Positions 42,322 through 49,841 of a DNA stretch of 64,000 nucleotides are shown here, piece after piece. The notes below the pieces were generated by a model. That model ran no database searches. It was not told the DNA's origin and saw only the letters and a list, made by a program, of their open reading frames with translations. The position numbers and the translations under genes are program-made. The stretch is from CAVYXZ01 sp965223835 (GTDB lineage: Bacteria > Chloroflexota > Anaerolineae > Aggregatilineales > Phototrophicaceae). The stretch's first letter is position 1; the number at the start of each line of letters is the position of its first letter. The DNA lies in contig CBDCXQ010000001.1 in the NCBI GenBank assembly GCA_965223835.1, forward strand, positions 2,356,001 through 2,420,000, given 5' to 3'.

Positions 42322-42349
42322 CTACCCCAAATCTATGGGGTAGTTTTTT
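42322..42349 (+). terminator. queA terminator, overlapping the start of the rplU leader
   Basis: A perfect 7-bp stem (CTACCCC at 42322-42328, GGGGTAG at 42337-42343, loop AAATCTAT) is followed by seven T. It should stop transcripts from queA. For transcripts starting at the promoter just upstream it would be the extreme 5' end. Confidence 0.8.
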
Positions 42350-42439
42350 GCAATTTGGCCTTCCAGCCAATTTTCCCCGTCGTCATGCCCCGGCTTATCT
42401 GGTATTGCGGCGGAGGTAAGCGAAGATTGGAGATACCCT
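42350..42439 (+). promoter_or_regulatory. rplU 5' leader with small hairpin
   Basis: The 90-base region between the terminator and rplU contains a short hairpin (TTGGC 42355-42359 with GCCAA 42366-42370) and the purine-rich GGCGGAGG at 42411-42418, well before the start codon. Several bacteria autoregulate L21 through its leader; a structured element here is possible, but I cannot assign it to a known family. Confidence 0.35.
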
Positions 42440-42751
42440 ATGTATGCAATTATCCGCACCGGCGGACGACAATACCGTGCCGAAGTCGGCGTGCTGCTTG
42501 ATGTTGATCGACTTCCCAATGAAGTTGATGAAAGTTTCGAAATTGATGACGTTCTCCTAGTTGGGAACGAAGATAACACCGTCATTGGTCAGCCTACAGT
42601 CGAAGGTGCCCGTGTCAAAGTTACGGTTGTTGACCAGGGGCGTGACAAAAAAATCATTGTCTTCAAGTACCGTCAACGTACCAACTATCGCCGCCGCCGG
42701 GGGCATCGTCAATACTTTACCCGCTTGCGCGTGGATGAAATTCTCGTTTAA
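42440..42751 (+). CDS. rplU: 50S ribosomal protein L21
   Basis: The 103-residue protein has the L21 layout: MYAIIRTGGRQYRAEVG, DDVLLVG, the VDQGRDKKIIVFKYR segment and the basic RTNYRRRRGHRQYFTRLRV tail that binds 23S rRNA. It is the first gene of the rplU-rpmA-rpmE cluster and is preceded by a strong promoter and leader. L21 and L27 are neighbours in most bacteria. Confidence 0.97.
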   Translation: MYAIIRTGGRQYRAEVGVLLDVDRLPNEVDESFEIDDVLLVGNEDNTVIGQPTVEGARVKVTVVDQGRDKKIIVFKYRQRTNYRRRRGHRQYFTRLRVDEILV

Positions 42752-42774
42752 ACGTCTGACAAGGGAAAAAACTA

Positions 42775-43047
42775 ATGGCTCACAAAAAAGGTGGCGGTTC
42801 AACCAGTAATGGTCGCGATAGCGAGGCAAAACGCCTCGGTGTAAAACGCTATGGTGGTGAATTCGTAATTCCCGGCAATATCATTGTGCGACAGCGCGGC
42901 ACGAAGTTCCACCCTGGTCTGAATGTGGGCATGGGCAAGGATCATACCCTGTTCGCCACGATTGAGGGTTACGTGACATTTGAAAGAATGCGCGGGCGCA
43001 ACGGGCAGAAACAGATCAGTGTTTACCCGGAAAACCCGCAGAGCTAA
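42775..43047 (+). CDS. rpmA: 50S ribosomal protein L27
   Basis: The 90-residue protein begins MAHKKGGGSTSNGRDSEAKR with no cleavable N-terminal extension of the Firmicutes type, so the conserved Lys-rich tail reaches the peptidyl transferase centre directly after Met removal. The body VIPGNIIVRQRGTKFHPG and HTLFATIEGYV is typical. It starts 23 bases after rplU and is followed by the L31 gene. Confidence 0.97.
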   Translation: MAHKKGGGSTSNGRDSEAKRLGVKRYGGEFVIPGNIIVRQRGTKFHPGLNVGMGKDHTLFATIEGYVTFERMRGRNGQKQISVYPENPQS

Positions 43048-43064
43048 GCAGGAATACAATACAC

Positions 43065-43529
43065 ATGAAACCAGACATTCATCCCGAGTGGTTTCCTGAG
43101 GCAACCGTCATTTGTGCCTGTGGGAACACCTGGCAAACGGGCGCGACAATCGAAACAATTCGTACCGATATTTGTTCAGCCTGCCACCCCTTCTTCACCG
43201 GAGAGCAGCGCATTGTCGATACTGAGGGTCAGGTCGACCGCTTCATGAAGCGCTTGCAGCAGCGCGATTCTATCCGGCAGGAAGAGGAAGATCGGATTGC
43301 AGCACGCACTTCACCTAATCTGGGAATGAGCGAACTCGGATTGGCGAAGCGCTATTTGAATATCTTCACAGAAAACGGCATCGAGATTGTGGGTGAGTTC
43401 ATCGAGAAACTCGAACAGGGTGGCGATGAAGCACTGCTCGAAATTCCTGGTATTGGTCGCAAGATCCTTGCTGACATCAAGCGAGAACTGCGCAATCGGG
43501 GTTATGAACTACCTGAAGCCGTCGAATAA
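43065..43529 (+). CDS. rpmE: Ribosomal protein L31 with C-terminal helix-hairpin-helix extension
   Basis: The N-terminal 70 residues are a zinc-type L31: IHPEWFPEATVICACGN and TDICSACHPFFTGEQRIVD, with Cys17, Cys19, Cys37 and Cys40. Normal L31 ends there, but this protein has 154 residues. After a charged helical linker, residues of about 92-150 form a helix-hairpin-helix unit (SELGLAKRYLNIFTENGI, then LLEIPGIGRKILADIKRELR and NRGYELP) that closely resembles the C-terminal domain of RNA polymerase alpha. The frame is continuous and in the ribosomal cluster. Whether the extension contacts RNA polymerase, rRNA or nothing is unknown. Confidence 0.9.
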   Translation: MKPDIHPEWFPEATVICACGNTWQTGATIETIRTDICSACHPFFTGEQRIVDTEGQVDRFMKRLQQRDSIRQEEEDRIAARTSPNLGMSELGLAKRYLNIFTENGIEIVGEFIEKLEQGGDEALLEIPGIGRKILADIKRELRNRGYELPEAVE

Positions 43530-43548
43530 CCCATTACAATAAACATTT

Positions 43549-43589
43549 AAAGGCAGACATGTTCTGGACATGCCTGCCTTTATTTTTTG
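43549..43589 (+). terminator. Terminator after the rplU-rpmA-rpmE cluster
   Basis: A 13-bp stem with one A-C mismatch (left arm 43549-43561, right arm 43569-43581) and a 7-base loop is followed by TATTTTTTG. It lies 20 bases after the L31 stop. Confidence 0.85.
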
Positions 43590-43608
43590 ACACTCATGGG
43601 GGGGAGTC

Positions 43609-44196
43609 ATGCGGCACCATAGCGGCACCATAGAAATAATCTGCGGCAGCATGTTCTGTGGGAAAACTGAAGAATTGCTACGGCGCATTCGCCGGGCATC
43701 GATTGCCAAACAGAAGGTTCAGGTCTTTAAACATCTTCTGGATGATCGCTATAAAGGCGTCACCAAGGTGAGTAGTCATAGCGGACAATACATCGAAGCA
43801 CAACACATTAGTGCTGCCCACGAGATCATGCCGCTTATTGCGGACTCAACCACGGTTGTGGCGATTGATGAAGTGCAATTTTTTGATGATGCCATTATCG
43901 AAGTGGTTGAGCAATTAGCCGAACGCGACATCCGTGTCATTGTCGCCGGGCTAGATCTCGACTTTCGCGGCCAGCCTTTTGGTACCATGCCTGCCCTATT
44001 ATCGATTGCGGAAGAAGTTACCAAGTTGCGCGCTATCTGCGTTGTGTGTGGCGAACCTGCCTGCCGCACCCAGCGCCTGGTGAATGGTCATCCAGCCCAT
44101 AGTGATGACCCGATAATCATGGTCGGGGCTGAAGAAAGTTATGAAGCACGCTGCCGTAAACATCATATCGTGCTGCGAGAGGAACGCGCTATATAG
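43609..44196 (+). CDS. tdk: Thymidine kinase (TK1 type)
   Basis: The 195-residue enzyme phosphorylates thymidine with ATP. It has the P-loop GSMFCGKTEELLRR, the catalytic Glu in the VVAIDEVQFFDD region, the GLDLDFRGQPFG lasso start, and the structural zinc site Cys-x2-Cys in CVVCGEPA, with more zinc ligands near ARCRKHH. ATG 43609 follows GGGGGGAGTC. It is separated from the L31 gene by a terminator, so it is expressed independently. Together with upp and pyrG it belongs to pyrimidine salvage, though the genes are not clustered. Confidence 0.97.
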   Translation: MRHHSGTIEIICGSMFCGKTEELLRRIRRASIAKQKVQVFKHLLDDRYKGVTKVSSHSGQYIEAQHISAAHEIMPLIADSTTVVAIDEVQFFDDAIIEVVEQLAERDIRVIVAGLDLDFRGQPFGTMPALLSIAEEVTKLRAICVVCGEPACRTQRLVNGHPAHSDDPIIMVGAEESYEARCRKHHIVLREERAI

Positions 44197-44227
44197 GATA
44201 AGTTGAGTGCCAGATGCTCAATTTACT

Positions 44228-44255
44228 TTGCAACGCTAAATAAATCTGCTATAGT
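44228..44255 (+). promoter_or_regulatory. Promoter of the histidine-rich membrane protein gene
   Basis: TTGCAA (44228-44233) and TATAGT (44250-44255) are 16 bases apart, the same arrangement as the ruvB promoter. A weak 5-bp hairpin at 44203-44221, after tdk, precedes it. Confidence 0.55.
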
Positions 44256-44290
44256 TGATTCGCCACCCGTGCCAGGGAAAGGAGCGAAAG

Positions 44291-45412
44291 ATGGCAGTGA
44301 GAAGTGCAACATTTCAACAACCGGCAGCCCAGGTTCAATCTAATCTGTGGTTGAAAAATCAGCGCTGGGATATGACCTATATTATTCTCAGCGTGCTGCT
44401 CGTGCCGATTCCGTACTTGTTATATTTATTCGGTGTCAATCAGCTTGCATTAGATCCAGATGTCAGTCGCAACGTTATCAATGGCTTTGTCGCTATTGCT
44501 GTTGGCGGCCCTCACATGATGTCAACATTTTTACGCACTGGCCTGGATAAAGACTTCAAAAAACGTTATCCAATGCTAGTCCGGTCCTCAATTATCATCC
44601 CGATTATCGTCGTGTCGTTGGCATTCCTGAACTTGAACTTATTGCTGACGATCTTTTTCTTCTGGGCAATGCTACACGTGCTGCATCAAGCGACTTATGT
44701 GACTGAGTTGTACAATCATAAAGAGAAAAACGTCCTCAAAAGGCCCAATATCAGCCTGCCGGCGCGTGCGGTCGACTATGCAGTATTGTTAACATGCCTG
44801 TTCCCAATGGCTGCGTATAAGATTAGTCAGGGTGCTTTTCAGGTTGGAACCAATGATTTGACAGCAGTCATCCCTGGCGTGTTTCAAGATACGTGGTTTT
44901 TCCGTCTGGCTGCTGCTGTTTTCTTCGTTGCGCTGACTGCCTATATTTTCAAGACAGTCAATGAAGTTCGAGCTGGAACCATCAATTGGCCGAAGACAAT
45001 TTTCATTACGTTAACGGTTATCATCTTCTTCCCGCTGGCAGCGTTCGATAATCTGGACACTGCTTTTCAAGGGGCCAACACCTGGCACTCGTTCCAATAC
45101 CTGCCACTCACGTTTTATATCGTTAAATTGCGACAAAAGGCCGACCCAGATTTTGGACAAAAGGCACCGCTGGTGGCGCGTTTTAGTCGTAGTGAAAATA
45201 CGCGTGGGCTGTACATCCTCAGTGCTTTGATGCTGGGTGGTTCGCTGATTATCTTCTTGCTGGTCTATACGGTTGCCGGGGTCATCATCCCGGATATTGA
45301 CCCAAACCGGCATTTCGACATTGCTTACTACACAGCAATACTGTCATTCCTGTGGATCCACTACTATCATGATCATTTTTTGTTCACCGACTTCGAAGCG
45401 CTAGACGCCTAG
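44291..45412 (+). CDS. Polytopic membrane protein with conserved-looking His motifs
   Basis: ATG 44291 follows AAAGGAG (44278-44284). The 373-residue protein has about eight membrane helices. Histidines cluster at helix ends: VGGPHMMSTFLR, FWAMLHVLHQATYVTELY, ANTWHSFQYLPLTFYI and IHYYHDHFLF, a spacing that suggests a metal or heme site in the membrane. The patterns H-x2-H-Q...LY and H-x2-QY recall uncharacterised multi-His membrane proteins and more remotely Brp/Blh-type carotene dioxygenases, but I cannot place it in a named family. It is a monocistronic gene with its own promoter, convergent with the GH31 gene. Confidence 0.6.
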   Translation: MAVRSATFQQPAAQVQSNLWLKNQRWDMTYIILSVLLVPIPYLLYLFGVNQLALDPDVSRNVINGFVAIAVGGPHMMSTFLRTGLDKDFKKRYPMLVRSSIIIPIIVVSLAFLNLNLLLTIFFFWAMLHVLHQATYVTELYNHKEKNVLKRPNISLPARAVDYAVLLTCLFPMAAYKISQGAFQVGTNDLTAVIPGVFQDTWFFRLAAAVFFVALTAYIFKTVNEVRAGTINWPKTIFITLTVIIFFPLAAFDNLDTAFQGANTWHSFQYLPLTFYIVKLRQKADPDFGQKAPLVARFSRSENTRGLYILSALMLGGSLIIFLLVYTVAGVIIPDIDPNRHFDIAYYTAILSFLWIHYYHDHFLFTDFEALDA

Positions 45413-45432
45413 CAGTTCGTGATTGGGAAAGT

Positions 45433-45458
45433 CGAGTGTGGTCAAACGATCACACTCG
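45433..45458. terminator. Bidirectional hairpin between convergent genes
   Basis: An 11-bp stem with one wobble and a 4-base loop AAAC (arms 45433-45443 and 45448-45458) sits between the stops of the membrane protein and the alpha-glucosidase. T tails on both sides are short, so termination may be partial. Confidence 0.6.
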
Positions 45459-45463
45459 TTCAC

Positions 45464-47965
45464 TTACCAGGGGCGCGACATTAACGTCGCATCGGATGAG
45501 CGTGGTTTGCAAACAATTTCAACTGAATTAAATGAATCGGTAGTCACCTCGAGAATTCCGTCATCATAAAACCACAACGGTGCGCCTTGACGATCGACCC
45601 GAACTTCAACCGGTTCGTCTTCTAACCCAACTACTTCTAAATTAATCGTTGTATAATTTGGCAAATATTGACCTGCGATGCGCCGGTTAACCGCCAATTT
45701 TTCACCCTCCTCCGCCACTGTAATGTACACCCAACGATATGCACCCTCCTGATACTCCAGGCCTTCACCATCATCTTCGTACAGGATGGTTTCGTGATTG
45801 CCAGGATACAATCGCAATATCAAACGATCAATGGATTTCTGTCCTACAAACTGCTGCTCACCCCATAAGGGCAACACCAAGCCTGAGCGCACAAAGAGGG
45901 GCAAGCGTTCTAATGGGGCGGCAACTTCAATTGTTTGACCACCTTCGAACCACTCATTAGTCCAAAAATCATACCAGTTGCTGCTTGCCGGTAAATAAAC
46001 ATCCCGACTGGTATGTCCCTGCTCAATTACGGGAGCAATGAGCAGGCCATCGCCCAGCATATAACAATCATCGACTGATCGCAGGTCAGAATTATCCGGT
46101 TCGGCAGTGAATAACGGTCGCACAATCGGCCACCCATATTCGGCTGATTGTGCAATAATCGAATACAGGTAGGGCATCAATCGATAGCGTAGTTCAATCG
46201 TGACCCGATTAATTGCTTCATAAGGTTGCCCAAAAGACCAGGGTTCTTGTTGTTGAGTATTCAAGGCTGTATGTGAGCGCAAATAAGGTAGAAGGCACGC
46301 GGCTTGTAACCACCGTGTGAACAATTCCCCGTTAGCATTGCCGCGAAACCCACCTACATCCGGTCCAGTCAAAGGTGCGCCCGATAGGCCCATATTCAAT
46401 GTCATACTGATACTTAGTCGCAAATGATCCCAATCAGATTGATTATCGCCTGTCCACGAAGAAGCATAACGCTGGGTCCCGGCAAAACCAGCCCGAGTCA
46501 TATTTACTGGGCGTTTAACTGGGCTGTGCATCTGTAAGGCTTTCAACGTGGCCTGTGCCATATGCATCCCGTAAGTATTGTGATGTTGCCGGTGATCGCC
46601 ACCTCTGTCGTGCAAAACCAAATCGGGGAGTGTCACTGCCTTGTTGCCCGATGCAAACGCTGCTGGTTCACACATATCATTCCACAATCCATCAATGCCG
46701 GTAGCCAACAGTTGCTGGCATTGTTGCACCCACCAGGCCTGAGTTGATACTTTAGTAAAGTCGGGAAAATGACACTTGCCAGGCCATACTGCTGCTGCAG
46801 CCAACGAACCGTCCGGGTATTTCAGGAATACATCATGCGTCAACCCGCTTTGATATGCAGCATATTGTGGGTCAACCTTGATGCCAGGGTCAACAATGGC
46901 AATAACTTTGAAGCCCTGAGCATGAAGCTGCTTAATCATTATCTTCAGGTCTGGAAAAAGTTTTTTATCCCAGGTAAAAACGCGAAAACCATCCATATAG
47001 TGAATATCAAGATAGATCACATCACAGGGTATTTCGCGCTTACGAAACTCCTGAGCAAGTTGCAACACCTGATCTTGGGGATAATAGCTCCACCGAGCCT
47101 GCTGATAGCCCAGAAACCATCGTGGCGGCAGTTGAATACGACCGGTTAGCTCAGTGTACCGCCCGACAATATTGTTGACATTACTTCCGGAGATCACAAA
47201 ATAACTTAATGGTGCGCCTTCGGATTCAAAAACAATTTCAGACTCATTCGCTTTGCCTACGTCGACCACCCCCCGAAAGGTATTATCCCATAGCAGCCCA
47301 TAGGTAACATCATCATGAACGCCAATATAAAATGGAATATTGTAATAGAGGGGGTCGGTACCGCGATTATAGGCAACCGGGTCTGTATTCCATAGCTTGT
47401 AACGTTTCCCGCGCAAATTTAAACCTTCGGCCCGCTCCCCTAGCCCATAACATGCTTCTTCAGGGTGTAACTTCATTGACAAACGAGCGGCACCATCCGG
47501 GCGTCTTTGAATGCCCAACGAGTCAATGCAAATAAGTTGGCCGGTGAGAGTTTCGATTCCCAATCGAAGTGGGTTTTTACCGACCCGGTAGGTATAAGCT
47601 TCGGTTCTTATTTCAAGCGCATCCTGGCCTTCGATAACCTCTAGCTCTACTTCAGGCCAATCGTACTTAACAACCACCTCTGAAGTATAATCTTTTAGGC
47701 TTTCTCGTTGGGATTCATGCCGAATATGCAAACAATGTGCGGTTAACCATCGCAGGGCAACCCAACCCCATTCACATTCCAAATCAAGCCCACTTTCGAC
47801 CTCGTGGACGGAGATAACGGCACCAACGATTCGCCATTTCAGGTCAATAGCTGAAGGGCGTGTATCATGACGAGCGCGATTCTTGAGTTCGATTTCGGAC
47901 GAAAGAATATCATCAACCAGTGATTGGCCGCCCAGATATTTAAAGAACTGTAATTCGTCAGCCAT
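45464..47965 (-). CDS. Glycoside hydrolase family 31 alpha-glucosidase
   Basis: The 833-residue enzyme shows all GH31 parts: an N-terminal beta-sandwich with CYGLGERAEGLNLRG and YNIPFYIG, the catalytic barrel with PCDVIYLDIHYMDGFRVFTW, nucleophile Asp430 in GLWNDMCEP, TRAGFAGTQRYASSWTGDNQSDW with acid/base Asp507, GPDVGGFRGN and LLPYLRSHTALN, then C-terminal beta domains. It hydrolyses terminal alpha-glucosidic (or related alpha-) bonds. No signal peptide is present, so it should act in the cytoplasm on imported oligosaccharides. No transporter gene is adjacent. It follows the LysM/M23 gene after eight bases. Confidence 0.95.
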   Translation of the reverse strand: MADELQFFKYLGGQSLVDDILSSEIELKNRARHDTRPSAIDLKWRIVGAVISVHEVESGLDLECEWGWVALRWLTAHCLHIRHESQRESLKDYTSEVVVKYDWPEVELEVIEGQDALEIRTEAYTYRVGKNPLRLGIETLTGQLICIDSLGIQRRPDGAARLSMKLHPEEACYGLGERAEGLNLRGKRYKLWNTDPVAYNRGTDPLYYNIPFYIGVHDDVTYGLLWDNTFRGVVDVGKANESEIVFESEGAPLSYFVISGSNVNNIVGRYTELTGRIQLPPRWFLGYQQARWSYYPQDQVLQLAQEFRKREIPCDVIYLDIHYMDGFRVFTWDKKLFPDLKIMIKQLHAQGFKVIAIVDPGIKVDPQYAAYQSGLTHDVFLKYPDGSLAAAAVWPGKCHFPDFTKVSTQAWWVQQCQQLLATGIDGLWNDMCEPAAFASGNKAVTLPDLVLHDRGGDHRQHHNTYGMHMAQATLKALQMHSPVKRPVNMTRAGFAGTQRYASSWTGDNQSDWDHLRLSISMTLNMGLSGAPLTGPDVGGFRGNANGELFTRWLQAACLLPYLRSHTALNTQQQEPWSFGQPYEAINRVTIELRYRLMPYLYSIIAQSAEYGWPIVRPLFTAEPDNSDLRSVDDCYMLGDGLLIAPVIEQGHTSRDVYLPASSNWYDFWTNEWFEGGQTIEVAAPLERLPLFVRSGLVLPLWGEQQFVGQKSIDRLILRLYPGNHETILYEDDGEGLEYQEGAYRWVYITVAEEGEKLAVNRRIAGQYLPNYTTINLEVVGLEDEPVEVRVDRQGAPLWFYDDGILEVTTDSFNSVEIVCKPRSSDATLMSRPW

Positions 47966-47973
47966 ACTTCGCC

Positions 47974-49464
47974 TTAACTAAATGAGAGCTGTGCCCACTG
48001 CATCGGATCCACCGGCACGCCGCCTACCCACAGCTCCCAGTGGAGATGTGCACCCGTCACCCGGCCCGTTGAGCCTATGGTGCCGATAACCTGACCGCTG
48101 GATACGAAATCGCCGACCTGGACATACTGCTGTGACTGATGCCAGTAACCGGTATAAACCCCCCACCCATGATCAATAACGGTTGCCAGGCCGCGCACAT
48201 TCAACGTGTCGGCCAGCACGACTGTCCCCGGTGCCGTCGCCAGAATCGGCGTGCCCCGTGCGCCAGCGAAATCCGTACCACTATGAAAGCGGTCGAATGG
48301 ACCGCCATTGTAACTGCGACGCGTTCCGTAGGGTGAAATTACAGTTGCCGCCGCTGGTAAGCCCATTGAACCTTCAAATTGTCGCTGCGGCGTGAATGAT
48401 GAGGTTGCCTTCTCAATTAACGACAACTCATTCGCTTCTACTGCTGGATCCAATAAACCATCGCGCCCCGCTAGCAAACGAATATATTCCCGACCATATG
48501 GTCCCGACACAACTTCCAAATTGAGCGAATAATCGGTAGCATCGCCGGATGTTATCCCAACCGAAGCAACTTCCAACGGATAGACGCCTGGTTCGGTAAA
48601 AAGTGGAATACCCTGCAAAATCGTATGGAGAGTCTGGCTTTCATCGGAAGCAATATTCAACTCCCGTCCCAGGAAGGTCGCGCTCATGAGAGATGCCTCC
48701 CGTGTAGTAAGCTGAAAGCGAGCAGTCTTACCTTCAACGAGGAGCGCCGGACGCACATCAATGGCGGTGATGGCGGCTGGTAAGTCGAGTGCTAACTCTG
48801 GGGCTTCGAATCCAGGAATCACAAGTCGTTGCCCACTATAGATCCGGGTTGGATCACCAATGCTGTTCGCCCGAACGAGATCATTGACTGTCATGCCATA
48901 CCGTGTTGCAATCCGAAACAGCGTTTCCCCTCTTTGTACGATATGCACTAGCGTTTCAGCATTATCGGACTCTGTAGAACTACTGGCAACTTGGGGATCC
49001 GCAGTTGCTGGTTCACCAGTCGGCGCTACTGTCGGCAGTGCCGTCACATTTTCCGCATCAACTGCGGTGGATTCCTCGGTTGCAATTTGAAGGACCTGAC
49101 CAACGAAAATTGTATTCGGATTAGTCAGTTCATTCACTGTAATCAGCGTATCAATCGATAAGTTGTAGAAGTTGGCGATACTCCGCAATGTTTCCCCCGG
49201 TTGTACCCGGTGCGTGGAGGGAGCCATTGGTTCAGCTGAGTCGCTTCCTGGAATCAATAAGCGCTGTCCGACCTTGATGTTGCTGGGGTTGACCAGCGCA
49301 TTCATGCGGGCGAGATCATTGACCGTTACTTCATACTGGCGTGCGATTCGAAACAAAGTCTCGCCTCGCTGCACCACATGAATGGTTACACTATCTTCCT
49401 GGGCAAATACGGGCAATCCGACAAACAAGAGACTACAAATCAGTACTCTAACTAATATTCTCAT
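47974..49464 (-). CDS. Secreted LysM and M23-peptidase protein
   Basis: The 496-residue protein has a signal peptide (MRILVRVLICSLLFVGLPVFAQ cleaved after about residue 21). Three LysM domains follow (VVQRGETLFRIARQYEVTV near 30, HRVQPGETLRSIANFY near 84, VQRGETLFRIATRYG near 174), then a beta-sandwich and a C-terminal LytM/M23 domain: HSGTDFAGARGTPI (His and Asp ligands) and TGAHLHWELWVGG (HLH). All four zinc ligands are visible, so it is likely an active peptidoglycan endopeptidase. The gene overlaps the DUF192 gene by ATGA and belongs to a LysM-rich operon. Confidence 0.95.
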   Translation of the reverse strand: MRILVRVLICSLLFVGLPVFAQEDSVTIHVVQRGETLFRIARQYEVTVNDLARMNALVNPSNIKVGQRLLIPGSDSAEPMAPSTHRVQPGETLRSIANFYNLSIDTLITVNELTNPNTIFVGQVLQIATEESTAVDAENVTALPTVAPTGEPATADPQVASSSTESDNAETLVHIVQRGETLFRIATRYGMTVNDLVRANSIGDPTRIYSGQRLVIPGFEAPELALDLPAAITAIDVRPALLVEGKTARFQLTTREASLMSATFLGRELNIASDESQTLHTILQGIPLFTEPGVYPLEVASVGITSGDATDYSLNLEVVSGPYGREYIRLLAGRDGLLDPAVEANELSLIEKATSSFTPQRQFEGSMGLPAAATVISPYGTRRSYNGGPFDRFHSGTDFAGARGTPILATAPGTVVLADTLNVRGLATVIDHGWGVYTGYWHQSQQYVQVGDFVSSGQVIGTIGSTGRVTGAHLHWELWVGGVPVDPMQWAQLSFS

Positions 49465-49841
49465 TCGGCAGCCTGATCGAATTGCAACCTGTCACCAATC
49501 TCGACTCGGTTTAAGAGCGAAGGTCGCGCTTCAATGTAATACTGGGCCGGGGCCTGGGCTGCATAAGATGGTCGCCAGGGTTTTGCGAGTTTTTTGTCAA
49601 CGACAACTCCACCTCCATCCAACCAGACAACGGCGATACTGAAAAACATAAAAAACATGTGTATCGCCGTGTGGACGCGTCCTTCACTGTTGGTGACAAA
49701 GAGCAGACCCTCATTCTCAGGCAAATTGGTCACGAATTGTAACCCTTTGAGGTGGCACCAGTAACTGCTGCACCAGCGTGCTCGTTCCAGTACCACCGCA
49801 TTCGTGTCGCGATTGCGAATAACACGCCATTGCTTACTCAT
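49461..49841 (-). CDS. DUF192-domain protein
   Basis: The 126-residue protein has the DUF192 motifs LERARWCSSYWCHLKGLQF, LLFVTNSEGRVHTAIHMFFM, and IAVVWLDGGGVVVDKKLAKPW, ending with an ARPSLLNRVEIGDRL strand. DUF192 proteins are small, often secreted, with unknown function. Unlike many, this one has no signal peptide. It overlaps its neighbours on both sides by four bases and so is translationally coupled to the two LysM proteins. Confidence 0.85.
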   Translation of the reverse strand: MSKQWRVIRNRDTNAVVLERARWCSSYWCHLKGLQFVTNLPENEGLLFVTNSEGRVHTAIHMFFMFFSIAVVWLDGGGVVVDKKLAKPWRPSYAAQAPAQYYIEARPSLLNRVEIGDRLQFDQAAE

